Assembly: GCA_963931995.1 (NCBI GenBank)
Contig: OZ008371.1
Span: 173,318,983-173,382,982, forward strand
Source: Phaonia tiefii
Taxonomy: Eukaryota; Arthropoda; Insecta; Diptera; Muscidae
DNA length: 64,000 nucleotides
Reading direction: 5' to 3'
In this document: positions 11,894 through 23,122 of the stretch, piece after piece
How positions within the stretch are numbered: the first letter of the stretch is position 1
Layout of the letters: each line of letters begins with the position of its first letter
Notes under the pieces: model-generated
What the model saw: the letters and a program-made list of their open reading frames with translations, nothing else
Database searches by the model: none
Told to the model about the DNA's origin: nothing
Translations under genes and position numbers: made by a program

Positions 11894-12255
11894 CAAAAGA
11901 CATACATACATTTGTGCGGGCAGACGTAGTCAATGAAAACGAAGAAGTCAAAGAAACAAAGTGTTTCAAGCACGACGAATATAAAACATAACAATTCAAC
12001 ATACAATCAAATGAATCCAATCGAAATTTCAACAAATTTGCCGCAATAAAATAACGGCCACAATAACTCGCAACCCCTTGACTACCACTATCTTCTCCAG
12101 ACGAGTGTTTCAACATGGAATGAATATAATATACTTTGCAAATTGAAACCATTTTCGAAACAAAAATTTAAAATAATGTTATCAAAACACCTGCTATGTA
12201 AAACTAACAGTGTATTTGTGTACAATTGTCAATAAATAATTTCAAACACACTTCA
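11894..12255. other. No gene recognised
   Basis: AT-rich filler between the mariner fragment and the minisatellite; no motif seen. Confidence 0.35.
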
Positions 12256-12600
12256 AGATATTCATTGCAGCAATGAAACAAAATCATTGTAGTAATGAAA
12301 CATATTCATTGTAACAATGACTCAAATTCATTGCACCAATGAAATAAATTCATGGCAGCAATGAACAAATTCATTGCAGCAATGAAGCAAAATCCATTGC
12401 TATGATGAAACAAATTCATTGCAGCAATGAAATAATTCCTTGCAAAAACGATGCTTATTCATTGCAACAATGAAACTATTGCATTGCAGCAACAAAACAA
12501 ATTCGTTGTAATAATGTAGCAAAATCATTTCAGCAACAACCATACTTTCACCACAGTAACGAACAATTTGCAGTTGATGAACGCATTTTCATAGCGGGAA
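12256..12600. repeat. Palindromic minisatellite, about 22-bp unit
   Basis: Roughly 13-14 degenerate copies of ATTCATTGCAGCAATGAAACAA. The unit contains the palindrome CATTGCAGCAATG, so the array is self-complementary on both strands. The copies decay toward 12540-12600. It may be the internal repeat of a foldback or other non-autonomous element. Confidence 0.85.
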
Positions 12601-13174
12601 TGAAACGCTACGTTAGCTCACTTTCGATGTCAAAAGTTGTTGGGGTAATGAACATTTTTATACCTGCGACGATGCTTTTCCGTTCAGTGTATAGGGTACC
12701 CGAATTAATTCACAAATAATAATTGAAGCCTTCTCGCGAATGACATTGTAAGCGACATGTTTTGGAAAACTGTTTTTTCGTTGATTTCCGTTCGAATTAC
12801 TCTCCCAGTTTGTTTAAATGCATAATGAAGTAAAACAACTCAGTTCTGGCGTTTTAAATCCGTTTCAAATGAAAAATGCTGCATGTAAATGCATTTTATC
12901 ATCCTATTAGTTTAAAAATTTACTTTTCCAAATAATTTATAATTTTCTGATTTTCCAAATAATTTATAATACAATTTTCTGTTTAATAGTAATAAAAGTG
13001 AAAATTAATCCAAAACTTAAAAATACGAACCAAAACTACGTGCCCGTAGTTTTTCTTTGTCCCTGGTGAACAATTTACATTTTATTGCTTACAACGTTAT
13101 CCGCGCGAAGGCTTCCATTGCCATTTGGAGCATTCCACCGTGATGTACAGAAAAGTTGTAAATATTTTTAGTGT
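12601..13174. other. No gene recognised
   Basis: AT-rich. Contains ACTACGTGCCCGTAGT (about 13034), a short palindrome, and a direct duplication of CCAAATAATTTATAAT (about 12926-12972). No coding evidence. Confidence 0.35.
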
Positions 13175-13580
13175 ATACTAATACCTGGTTCTTGACTGAT
13201 TCTTCAGATATCTTAATTTGCTCTTCATTATTTATCAGATTACATCCTAGTCTTTGATCCTACATAGAAACCTCTTAGATAATTCATTAAATACGGAAGA
13301 GAAAAAAGTGAAGAAATCCCGTCACGTATGGGACGGTTTAAGTCAACCACCATTCAAAATTGTTAGAGTTGATTCAAAATTTCAGCGAAACAACAACAGA
13401 TGGAGAAAAAGTGTTTCAGAACCAAATTATAAATAAGGATCAAACTTGCTGCTGAGAGGAAAATATTCTCATTAAAACACATATTTATTATTAAAAATAG
13501 AATTTTATATTTTGTCACGTACAGACAAATCTCATAACGTACAGGACATACTTTATCTTTAATCTATAAAATAAATAGTA
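13175..13580 (+). repeat. Copy of foldback-interior segment with decayed terminal exon
   Basis: About 400 bp here match, in inverse orientation, the foldback interior at about 23000-23380 (and 27725-28105), by eye at roughly 80% identity. The shared part includes a splice-acceptor-like end (TTTATCAG, exon start 13239), a conserved coding stretch and the stop at 13434-13436. Here the frame is broken by TAG and TAA near its start and by a frameshift. The second half still reads IVRVDSKF, NRWRKS and EPNYK, as in the foldback copy. Confidence 0.75.
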
Positions 13581-13760
13581 ATCGATAGTTAAATACAGAT
13601 TTGTCTAGGGAAAATCTATGTTTCTACATTCATTCTACACAACTTTGTCCGAAGTTTTAATAAAATATAAATTTGAAATTCAAGGTATCGCGTTGGTATT
13701 TTCTCACGGCCATGCAGGGCTAACTTTACTAACAAATTTCATAAACACATATAAAATAAG

Positions 13761-14029
13761 TGGCCAACGGTGGTGCAATGGTTAGTGTGCGACGCTCTTG
13801 TACATGAGAATGTGGGTTCTATTCTGACCGCCTTACATTTCTTTCTGCTCTGACCGCCTTACATTTCTTTCGACCACGGGCACTTCGCTTATTTATGACG
13901 ACACTATCTAGTGCTTAGCCACGAAAAATCTTCTCAAAATACCATTCGGAAACGGTGTAAAACTTTAGGTCCCAAGTAGTGAGTGTCAAACTACAACGCG
14001 CACAGCTCACTGGTTGGGAATGGGAAACC
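13761..14029 (+). mobile_element. SINE (family S), near full length
   Basis: Head TGGCCAACGGTGGTGCAATGG (box A), then a degraded box B (GGGTTCTATTC) and the full body to GGGAATGGGAAACC. Within it TCTGACCGCCTTACATTTCTTTC-like sequence is tandemly duplicated (about 13824-13872), a local slippage event not seen in the other copies. Confidence 0.85.
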
Positions 14030-14480
14030 ATTTATTTATTTTATATAAATTAAATATTTTATTTTTCCTTTAACCAAATGTGAGTATTAAAACGGATCCA
14101 CATCTCAGAATTTTTATAAATTCTTATAGATGAAAGTGCAATCTTGCTAATTTATATACAATTATATTTAAAAAATCAATATTATTAAAGTGGCTACGAA
14201 TTCCACTTTTTTACGGAATGTTCCATTTGACGACCATAAATTACCATGAGGTCTTCCTTAAGGCCACAATTGCTTTGTAAGAGTTACCATAAACGATTTA
14301 AATTGCAAGTACCGCACCATGATAACAGAAACACAAAAATGTTAAATCTTTCCGGACTAGGAAATAAAACACTTATAACCGCTACTGTTTGCTGCACTTT
14401 TTGTAATGAAGGTTTCCCAAACACACACCGAAATGAGATGGTGACCAGGCGGGCCCCACGTGAGATTACCTGCTCTCTTT
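14030..14480. other. No gene recognised
   Basis: AT-rich. A short plus-strand open frame (14246-14482) has no recognisable features. Confidence 0.35.
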
Positions 14481-14757
14481 AAACGTGTTTGTAGCTTGTC
14501 GCAAATATAGTATACTTGTGTACAAACACTTTGTGTTTGCTGTTCAATATTACTTATTGGAGACACAATGATTAATAGGTCATAATATATGTTGTTGTGA
14601 ACCAAATAAAGTTTTGCTTGTTGAAAAGTTCGGATAAGAGAATTGTGACAGACAACTAAGAAACAAACAAACAGCAGATCTTCAATTTATGAGAACAATG
14701 TTCCAATCATATACATGGTTCCTGCATAATGTTACAGGGACCGATTTTAGCAGTTTG
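14481..14757 (+). mobile_element. MITE family M, 5'-truncated
   Basis: Begins inside the family consensus at ACGTGTTTGTAGCTTGTCGC and runs to a mutated right end (TTTTAGCAGTTTG followed by TA). Contains the diagnostic CAGCAGATCTTCAATT and ATACATGGTTCCTGC blocks. Confidence 0.75.
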
Positions 14758-14954
14758 TAACAACTTAAGAAAAATTGGTTACAATACACATAAACAGAAG
14801 TAATTGTTTGAAAACAATTCATGAATGCAACTATACAATATGCCAAAATAGTCTTATCTGGTCCCACAAATGTCACATGTAAAATGTTAAACCACCGTTG
14901 AATTGGTGAGAAGGATACCTTTGATTTCAAAACTCGCAATTGATCTTAACTACG

Positions 14955-15345
14955 CGGACAGTTGCCACAACGGAATTGAGATTGTTACGACTGCATTTTA
15001 ATTCTACAAGTGCAATTCGATTGAAGCAACCTACAATGCGGTTGTGATAACCCCTAATTCGGTTGTAACAACCTCTAATTCAGATGTATGGAAATCTAAT
15101 GTGGTTTCTCGAATTCTCGAACTTGACCTTGCATGCGTGAACAGTTGAAACAACCGAACTGAGGTTGTCACGACTGAATTTAGTTTCCACAACGGAAATT
15201 CGGTTGAGACAACCTCTAATTTGGATGTGACAACCTCTACTGCGGTTGTGACAACTTCTAATGTGGTTGTGACATCCTCTTATGAGGTTGTGACAACCTC
15301 TAGTTTGGTTGTGACTGCCTCTAATTCGGTTGTGACAATACAGAT
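14955..15345. repeat. Minisatellite, about 21-bp unit (GGTTGTGACAACCTCTAAT)
   Basis: Degenerate tandem copies of GGTTGTGACAACCTCTAATTC, each containing the palindrome GTTGTGACAAC. The array has two larger blocks about 180 bp apart, each starting with a GGACAGTTG or GAACAGTTG segment, so there is a higher-order period. The second block (15190-15340) is the cleanest. Confidence 0.85.
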
Positions 15346-15687
15346 GATATGCTCTAAGTTTGGTTACAGCTAATTCTGGTATTATTTCTGTGTGTATGTG
15401 TGATTCATTTAGAGGTACCTTTTCTAGTAGGGATTTATTGACAGATCAAGCTATCAATGAATTTGTGTCCAGTATTATCTGAATGTCTGGCTAGCAATAG
15501 AATGTCTGCAAATTATTTTTGAAAACATTGTCTACAAATAATTTTTGAAACGATTGTTTTTGACCAATATTTGGTTGATCGATGCGCCCCACTTCTGGCC
15601 TAATGGACATGGCAACAAGCAAAATTGCGACATGTGGGCTGGAAAGCAAACCAAAGAGCTTTAAGAGCTGGAATTAAAAAAATAGTT
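15346..15687. other. No gene recognised
   Basis: No identifiable motif; a short direct repeat around AATTATTTTTGAAA (15512 and 15538). Confidence 0.35.
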
Positions 15688-15926
15688 TACCATTGCGTCT
15701 CTTGCTGGGATTGGGGACAGCTTTTCACAACCAGTGAGTTGTGCGCTTTCTAGTTTAACACTGACTGTTTGAGAAGCTTTTTTATAGCTAAGTTCTCGAT
15801 GGGGTTCGCCAACACTAAGCGAGGTGACCGTTGTCGCAAAAAATGTCTGGTGTTTAGAGCAGGAATCAAACCCACGTTCTCATGTACAAGAGTCACGCAC
15901 ACTAAACATTGTTCCACCGACGGCCA
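15688..15926 (-). mobile_element. SINE (family S), near full length with internal gap
   Basis: Minus orientation. Tail near 15688, tRNA head at 15860-15926 (box B complement GGAATCAAACCC, box A complement region CATTGTTCCACCG). The GACCTACAGTTTTACACC portion present in other copies is deleted near 15765. Confidence 0.75.
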
Positions 15927-16099
15927 CAAGAGTTGTCATTACATCCAGACAAAGCAACTGTTTATTGTGGTTTATGGTTTGGTGGAATGACCGGTTTATA
16001 TTTGGTCAAAAATGAGGCCGGTCGTAAGGTGACTGAATTTCGCCCGCTTTCTCACCATGCCAAGGGACTATTTGCCGCCTGAAATTAAAGTCGCTAATC

Positions 16100-16420
16100 T
16101 TCAAACTTTAAATCTTGACGAAAGTTGGTTCCAAAAAAAATATCTCGTTACTTTCCTCACAGATCGTGAAACCACAACATTGCAATAACAATTCGGAGAA
16201 CAGTAAACTTCACGTCTTGAACCAATAATGTGGCCACCTAGATCATGTGATATCGCACATGAAGACTTCTTCGTTTGGAGCTACGTAAAATCCGACGTCT
16301 ACAGCGATAAGCTGTTCACAATTGAGGAATTGACAGGCAAACTTTTCGCACAATCGCCAAATACCACTCAATTAGCTGGAACGCTTCATCGAAAATTTTA
16401 ACCTCACAATCAGTCATGTT
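16100..16420 (+). pseudogene. DD41D-type transposase C-terminal remnant
   Basis: Reads WFQKKYL, where the family has a WFQQDG motif, then PIMWPPRSCDIAHEDFFVWSYVK and a C-terminal DVYSDKLFTIEEL stretch. The catalytic second aspartate is lost and several stops are present. It belongs to the Tc1/mariner group with 41 residues between the second and third acidic residues (spacing judged from better copies in this window). It abuts the split MITE at 16426. Confidence 0.7.
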
Positions 16421-16425
16421 AGCCG

Positions 16426-16628
16426 CACACTTTGAAAAAAAAACGGCCCCAGCAACATATTGCAGGAAGTATGTACATGTTTGCAAGCACTCTTGTCATG
16501 TATTTAAGAACTGTTACTTTTTTGTATCTTTGATGTCTGCCACGTTTTATGTTGAGCGGTTTTCAACTAACAAAGTCACATTTGTTAGATTGGATCATAA
16601 AACCATATATGGGACACAAACCCATATA
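16426..16628 (-). mobile_element. MITE family M, left piece of a split copy
   Basis: Minus-oriented family M sequence: mutated end CACACTTTGAAAAA, CCAGCAACATATTGCAGG, GTACATGTTTGCAAGCA. It stops at 16628, exactly where the DD41D element begins. The missing remainder of the same element resumes at about 18087, beyond that element and a SINE fragment. Confidence 0.75.
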
Positions 16629-16741
16629 CAGGATGGCTGATCAAAGCCGCTACCAAAACAAAATTTAGTAACTTTTTTTCTATTTAATGAATCTGGCTAA
16701 TTTTTTTTTATTCTGAAGATTGATTTTTAGATTTAACGAAA

Positions 16742-17799
16742 ATTGATAACTTGGACACTGAAACAAGAATTTGGATTGTTCGCCGCTATCACGCACTGGA
16801 GTCTGTAGTTTCGGTCCAAAGATAGTATAGGCGCATGTTTGGTGGCAATCCTCCGAGCAGATGGAGCATAATGAGACTTGTTAACAATTTTACCGAGCAT
16901 GGGACAGTCAATGGAAAACCTTACCAACGAAAATCTTCAGTTCGGACGGAGGAAACAATCGCTGCTGTAGCTGCTGCCATACAAAACAATCCAAGAGTTT
17001 TGACAAGAAGCTTATCTGCTCAAATGGGTATAGGCAGACAGTCATTGAAGTCAATTATGCACAAAGATTTGGAGTTATTCCCATATAAAATTCTAATGGC
17101 CAAAAAACTGAACCCAGCAAACTTCCCGATTCGATTGGAATTTTGCCAGATGATGGTTAAAATGTTGGAAGAGGACTGAAACATGTTACTGTCTTTTCAT
17201 GTCTGACGAGGCCCATTTCGATTTAAACGGCAACATGTCTTTTCATGTCTGACGAGGCCCATTTCGATTTAAACGGCAACATAAACAAACAATATTGTCG
17301 AATATGGAGTGATTCCAACCCACAGATACGTCATGAGACGGACTTGCATCCACTTCGTGTCACAGTGTGGTGTGCAGTTTCATCACGCTGCATTGTCGGG
17401 CCCTACTTCTTCGAAGAAAACGGTCACACCGTTACGGTTACTGGAGACCGTTACTTGGGCATGTGGAGACAGTTTTTCTATCCAGAATTACGCCGAATGA
17501 GAATTTCTTTCAACTTTGTGTGGTTTCAGCAAGATGGTGCAACTCCTCACATAGCCCGGCCTGTTATGACAGAATTGCGACGAAAATTTCCCAATAAGCT
17601 GATATCCAGAAACTCCACATACCGTTGGCCCCCCAGGTCGCCTGACCTTACTGCACCTGACTTTTTCTTGTGGGGTTATTGCAAGCAGGAAGTCTACAAA
17701 GCAAAACCAAGATATTTGAATGAATTAAGGCAATCCATTCGAGAAGCAATTGCGGCTATTCCTGTCTCAACTCTCCAAGCAGTAATGAACAGCTTTTAG
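16742..17799 (+). pseudogene. DD41D transposase, broken
   Basis: Would cut and paste its own element in the nucleus. The open frame starts upstream of the first Met (LDTETRIWIVRRYH...), is stopped by TAG at 16823-16825, continues through a helix-turn-helix region (TRSLSAQMGIGRQSL) and stops at 17177-17179. A 46-bp tandem duplication (17190-17281) then shifts the frame. After it comes MSDEAHFDLNG (first D), FVWFQQDGATPHIA (second D) and WPPRSPDLTAPDFFLWG (third D, 41 residues between by my count). The C-terminus ends ...VMNSF at TAG 17797-17799. Confidence 0.9.
17190..17281. repeat. Tandem duplication, 2 x 46 bp
   Basis: The stretch containing GTCTTTTCATGTCTGACGAG is repeated perfectly, with unit starts at 17190 and 17236. 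It duplicates the codons around the first catalytic aspartate and, being 46 bp, changes the reading frame. Confidence 0.92.
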
Positions 17800-17990
17800 G
17801 TAAGATGACGCACATGCATCAACGATCAGGGGGGGGGGGGAATTTAAAATCCATTATTTTTAAAACTTATTAAGCTATATTTAATAAAATTGAATCAGCT
17901 TTAACATGAATAAGAGAGAAATGAATTCCATACACTGAAAACAAGTTATTTGAGTTTCTTAATGTAGCAATATTCATCAGCCACCCTGTA

Positions 17991-18086
17991 TATAAGTAAA
18001 TATTTTCCCATTACATCCCATAAAGAGATAGGGGAGAGCTTATACCAATCGCTGAGCTGTGCGCTTTCTAATTTTTCATTCACTGG
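17991..18086 (-). mobile_element. SINE (family S), 3' fragment
   Basis: Minus-oriented tail and adjoining body: TTTCCCATTACATCCCATAA, GAGCTGTGCGCTTTCTAA, TTCATTCACTGG. It lies directly between the DD41D element and the resumed MITE. Confidence 0.7.
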
Positions 18087-18213
18087 AAGTCACACATATA
18101 TTATAGCATATTAATTATTGTGTCTTAAACATATAATATTGAATAGCAAACACAATGTGTTTGAACACAAGTGTACTATATTTGTGACAAACTACAAACA
18201 CGTTATACTTGTT
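18087..18213 (-). mobile_element. MITE family M, right piece of the split copy
   Basis: Continues the element broken off at 16628: TTATAGCATATTAATTATTGTGTC and CTACAAACACGTTATA match the second half of the complete minus copy at 43384-43685. The outer end is lost. Confidence 0.7.
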
Positions 18214-20400
18214 ACTGCGAATATTTGAAGGAAATAATACTTAGAAATTAATTGTAAAGAATTATTCTTTTGTATGAAATAATGACAGACAATATAATTT
18301 AATTTTTTTTAAATTTTGTTTTTGATTTTGAGGGAAAATATAAGCACTTGGGCTAAGATTTGTGACATATAGTGAAATTTTATGGCGATTAGTTTTGTAG
18401 TACATTTTGATTACGCCCCCCGTCATTTTTGAGCAGTTTTTTGCGAGTTTAAAAAAAAAAAAAAAAAAAAATAAAAATTATGGTTATACGTGACAGTTAT
18501 AGGGTTAGTTTGTTCCACAAAAATGTTTATCTTAATCTTTTCTATAAAAACTTTTGAACATATTTTGTACCTCAGAAGTAAGGAACACACAATTTTGCAT
18601 GCTGACATGATGCAGGAAAGTTCCGAGGGGCGGAAACTTTGACCCCCTCTAAAAAAAATTCTGATCAGATCTGGCAAAACGCCGATACACGTATATTTAT
18701 TTTTAGACCTTTCTACCAGAATCCGTTGACAGAACCCCATCATTTTGGAAAAAAAACTAATTTTGTCTCATAGTGTAATCAACTCTAATTTTCAATACTC
18801 TTTTCATGACTCTCAAACTATTAACTAGATTTGGGATTATTAAATCAAACAGTTATGCCTTATGCAGATTTTTAGGGAATAATGTAAAAACATATATTGT
18901 CCAGTTAATTTTACATGTAATATTTCTCAGTTCATTGATGGATTAACCTGTTTTGTTATAACATTATCACATGACATTCCCACCCACTCTCACAATTGTA
19001 GTTTTGTTTATTGTTTTACATTTAATGGATTATTTGTTATATTTAAAAAGTTATCTAAAAGTATTACATATTTATTTAAAACCCCAACTTTATAAAACAA
19101 ATATGTTGGATTATTTTTTTTTGTTTCCAATCCGTTTATGTTATTTTTTTATTTTAAGTCTGCTAGAGTTTTGATTTATTTCTTCAGTATATTTTTTCGA
19201 TAAATTCGCTTTGTTGCAGGGATTTTGTAATCAATTCATTTCAAATTTTAATCCAATAATCCATCATTCCGGCACAGACACACACACACAAACTCACACG
19301 AAAACTCATACAATGCACACACACATACATACACAGGCTGCTATTAAATCAGATACGCACGCACACTGTTGGATTACGTGTATATATGTATATTAATCAC
19401 TTTATGTGTTTTTGTTTTTCTATAATCCCGCCTAAAAGAGATTTTACGCAATTGCAAGCCAACAACAACAGATATGATTTTAGACGAAACGGATAATGTT
19501 GGGGTGCAGAAGAAGACAAAGAACACAACACAGACATTTTTGATTGACATTTTAATAAACTTTGTTTAGAGCTCACCAACCTTCCTCTATCATGATTCAC
19601 GCACTACTGAAGCAACGATTGCTACGGAACGTCCAAACAAACCAACAATATCTTTGTTTATCACAACACCGACACGACACAACACACACATACATAGATA
19701 CGCATGTACCGACAGGGGCAGATACACATACGCATTTACAACAATCTCTTAAATTGAGAGTAATATTATGTGCGTATACGTATACGTGATACAAGCAACA
19801 TGTGGCATTGCGAGTATTTGGAAGGTTTTTTTTTTTTAAGGAGAGCCGCCTGTTAAAAACAAAACAGCGAGGGGGAGCGAATCATCACAAACACCACCTT
19901 TTTATTGTAATAATGATAAAAAGAAACAAACAAACAACTCACACATTTAGTGGCTCTCTGTAACATAATCATTCTCTTAGGTTGTTTAAAACATCCAAAC
20001 TCTCTTTTAACGGTTGCTTCGAAACACCGATAGTGTATGTGTTATCACAAGCAAGAAAAACAAATGCGCTACTCTTCAATTTCACAATATGTATATTGTA
20101 AACTCTTTAAATTACCAACTCTTTTTATTAATACTTTTGATTTTGGGTCTCTTCCACACAGTCTCTCATTGCAGCATGTAAAACACGAACATTCTCTCTA
20201 TCCAACACACACACACACAAACACACACTGCTAAATATTAAGTCTTATTGGGCTCATATCTCAGGGATTATGCAAAATGTATAAATGAATGAATACGGGG
20301 GGAATTAAGGATTAATTTCGAAGGGATGTCATTTATACTGAGATAATACTGTTTTGTATTTTATACACGAATAAATTTATTTCCTTTCGTCGTCGCAGAC
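18214..20400. other. No gene recognised; microsatellites
   Basis: AT-rich to 19.2 kb, with an A20 run near 18451-18470. From 19.2 kb on it looks like unique DNA with CA microsatellites (about 19275-19340, 19680-19740, 20205-20230). Open frames here are CA-repeat or low-complexity translations and are not called. Confidence 0.4.
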
Positions 20401-20460
20401 ACAGCAGACGGTCGGTCGGTCGGTTGGTGGTACTTATTCACCCAACGGCAGTCGGTCGTG

Positions 20461-20495
20461 TCAGTTTGTTTAATCGTCAGCGCTGTTGTTGTCGT
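20461..20495 (+). promoter_or_regulatory. Possible TATA-less core promoter (Inr + DPE)
   Basis: TCAGTT at 20461-20466 matches the fly initiator consensus. Taking A20463 as +1, the sequence at +28 to +33 (20490-20495, TGTCGT) fits the published degenerate DPE consensus at every position. A GGTCGGTCGGTCGG block lies just upstream, and CTG/TTG-rich DNA follows, as in some fly 5' UTRs. These motifs are short and can arise by chance; I see no downstream start codon with a convincing gene. Low confidence. Confidence 0.25.
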
Positions 20496-20965
20496 TATTA
20501 CTGCTGCTTTTGGTGCTGCTGTTGCTGCTACTAGTACTGTTGTTGCTTTTGCCGTAGATTGGATTTAGTTGCTTCAGTGGCTCAGTTCGGGGAGTTGAAT
20601 CCGTCTGCCTGCCAGTCTCGCTATGAACGCACATACACAGCATTGGGTTGACGTGCAAGGGTGTATGTGTGTGTGAGTTGTGTTTTTGTATTGCATGGAT
20701 ATAATGCTATTATAATACTGCGGCTTTTTTCTCCAACTTGACGTAGTAAGACTTATAGCTACAGTGGTGGTTCAAAGAACTGCAACTGTTATGGATTTGA
20801 TCTTCTAAATAGGACTACTAAAGAGATATCCTTAGTAATGGGGGAGAGAGGGAGTTTAAAGGTCGAAATCGGGTTTCTATTCAGATTAATAATTTTGTAG
20901 AAAAAAAAAATTTCGAAAAATTTTTTAAAATTCAATAATTATGACCAGCGAACCAACAAATAAAT
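20496..20965. other. Unique CTG/TTG-rich DNA, no gene
   Basis: About 20480-20560 is rich in GCTGTTGTTG-type triplets; translated on the minus strand it gives a Ser/Asn-rich stretch. It could be untranslated leader or coding; I cannot decide. Confidence 0.3.
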
Positions 20966-21042
20966 ATTTTTCCATTAGATACCATAAAGCTACAACTTCT
21001 TATAATTACTGTGCTATGCTCATACTAGTTTTGCACTCCCTG
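20966..21042 (-). mobile_element. SINE (family S), 3' fragment next to foldback
   Basis: Degenerate TTTCCATTAGATACCATAA and CTAGTTTTGCACTCCCTGA segments match the SINE tail. The foldback element starts at its broken edge. Confidence 0.55.
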
Positions 21043-21724
21043 AAAAAACTCTTTCCTCGCAAACGAAATCGCAGATAACTGAAGTTCGTTTGGGGACTGT
21101 AGTTGGGAGAAACGAACTTCTGTTAATCCATACATGTCATTTTGTTTGGGTGAACCGAAAAATATTTGTAGCAAACGAGTTATGAAACATATAAGCTGAA
21201 AAAACTTCCGCGAGAAACGAAAAACGGTTCCGCCAACTGTTGTTTCGGTTACAGCAACCGAGTTGTAGTTGTTCCAAACTAAAAAACGTTCGCGAGAACT
21301 GAAAAACGTTTGCAGTAAACGAGTTGTGAAAAATTAGAGTGGAAAACGCGTTTGCGAGAAACGAAAAAAAGTTCCACCAACTGTTCTTTCGGTTACAGCA
21401 ACCAAGTTATAGTTGCTCCAACCTAAAAAACGTTTGCGAGAACTGAAAAACGTTTGCAGTAAACGGGTTATTAAAATTAGTGCTGAAAACACGTTTGCGA
21501 GAAACGAAAAACAATTCCACCCGCTATTGATTCGGTTACAGCAACCGAGTTGGAATGAAAACTTTTATTTATGGCTTCCAAAAGTTCTTTTTTGTTTAAA
21601 TGTCCAATTTTTATGATTTTGGTTTTACCCATAACGTTTGTTTTCAAACAAAGTTGGAATTTTTGTCTATTTTTTCCCTGTCTAACTTACACGTCTGTCT
21701 CGCCTTGCATTCAAATAACAACTA

Positions 21725-22010
21725 CCCAATAAGCCCAAATTCGGACTCGGATCAGATTCCGCTTATGCCAAAGATCGAGTAACTAAGAGAACCAAATACA
21801 CTACAAAATAAATTAATTTATAAAAAAATTACATGTTCAAATTTTAGTAAGAAATTATTTCGAGACTGATTTACACATGGGATCCGTTTTTGTTACGAGA
21901 TCGGCCTCATTTCGAGGTCGGACACATTTCTCGTTTCGAGATCGAGGGAGGAATTGCAGCCGCTTTAGTATCCGATCTCGAATCGATCCGGATCCGATGT
22001 GCTTATTGGG
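21725..22010. mobile_element. TA-flanked MITE in foldback left arm
   Basis: 286 bp with ends CCCAATAAGC...GCTTATTGGG, an imperfect inverted repeat of about 34 bp, and TA on each side (21723-21724, 22011-22012). The right arm of the foldback has the uninterrupted target (AATAACTAAAAGC in complement). The interior carries several CGAGATCG/GATCTCG motifs. Confidence 0.8.
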
Positions 22011-23122
22011 TAAAAGCACTGCAAACTATAATGCGCCACTTGTCCATCCATGATATATTGACAAGGTAGAAGCATTAGAGTGTGTGATCACTTTTATGTG
22101 TATGCGTGAGTGTGTATGCCAAACGAGTGTATACGACTGTGTATACAGTCGGCAGAATGAGAGAAATTTACGTTCTTCGTAATCTGTGCTCTCATTAGAT
22201 AAGATAAATGGCTAATTTCAGTTTTCGCAAACGTTTTTTAAATTTTGCGGCAAATGTAATTTTTTACGCGTTTGATGCAAATGAGAAGTCGTTTGCAACA
22301 ACATGATACACATTTGCGATGTACGAGTTTATTTGGGAGAACTACATGAACATTTGCGACTTATAAATTAATACAAATAAATCAAAGGTATTGTAAATGT
22401 TTTGTTCTTTGCGTGCAGTATTTCACCGGTTCTACGTGGGTTTTTGGGAATCTTGTACACGGTCAATTTCTCGATAGTGTTGACAGAAGCATGTATGCAA
22501 TTCACCCGCAGTAACGTGATTTTTCTGCTAAATGATATATTTTGAAGGATTTGTGTGCATGACACCGGCAAATGGGCTCCTATTGGTATAAACTAAATAT
22601 TATATAAAAAAGAATTTCCTTAGCATTTCAACAGCATACTTAGTTCTTCAAAGTTATTGAGAGAAAAATAATTATTCACCTTTAGGTACAAAATAATCTG
22701 ACTAGTTTCATTAAATTACCCCTATCTTCTTTTCGAGCAACTTCGTGCAGGCAAAAGTTACACTGAGCAATTGGGGAGCACATCCACCTATCCAACTGTA
22801 TATCATATTCATTCACGGCGTTTAACCCAAAAAAGTTACGTTGCTGCAAAATTGAGATTTTTCAAAATTTATGTTTATTAAAATATTTAGTACATCCAAA
22901 CTATATTCGATATATACTAAAGATAGCCGTCGTATTAATGCCGAGTAATTACACTTTCTAATCAGGGAAAATTCAGTGCAATATCTTCAAAACTGTAGGA
23001 GATACAGTTGTGACCCGTACGTGAGAAGATTTTTATGTACGTGACAATATATAAAATCCTATTTATAGTTATAAATATGTGTTTTAATGAAAATATGTTT
23101 TCCTCAGCAGCAAGTATGTTTC

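Larger units (their letters stand above)
16629..17988 (+). mobile_element. DD41D Tc1/mariner element with both ends
   Basis: 1360 bp bounded by TA on both sides. Terminal inverted repeats: left CAGGATGGCTGATC..., right complement CAGGGTGGCTGATG.... Similarity between the ends extends about 30 bp, to the GCTAC block. It carries a broken transposase (16742-17799) and a G12 run near 17829-17840. It is inserted in MITE family M. Confidence 0.9.

Noticed and set aside
12256..12565. CRISPR-like array (regular 22-bp repeats)
   Set aside because: No unique spacers, degenerate palindromic units, eukaryotic context: a minisatellite.
19597..19794. Open frames on both strands over CA/GT-rich DNA (also 19211-19396, 41750-42020, 47599-47892)
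   Set aside because: They are translations of microsatellites (His-Thr and Val-Cys runs) and have no domains.
20470..20658. Minus-strand Ser/Asn-rich open frame
   Set aside because: Produced by CTG/TTG repeats; could be untranslated leader. No start context or domain to support a gene.
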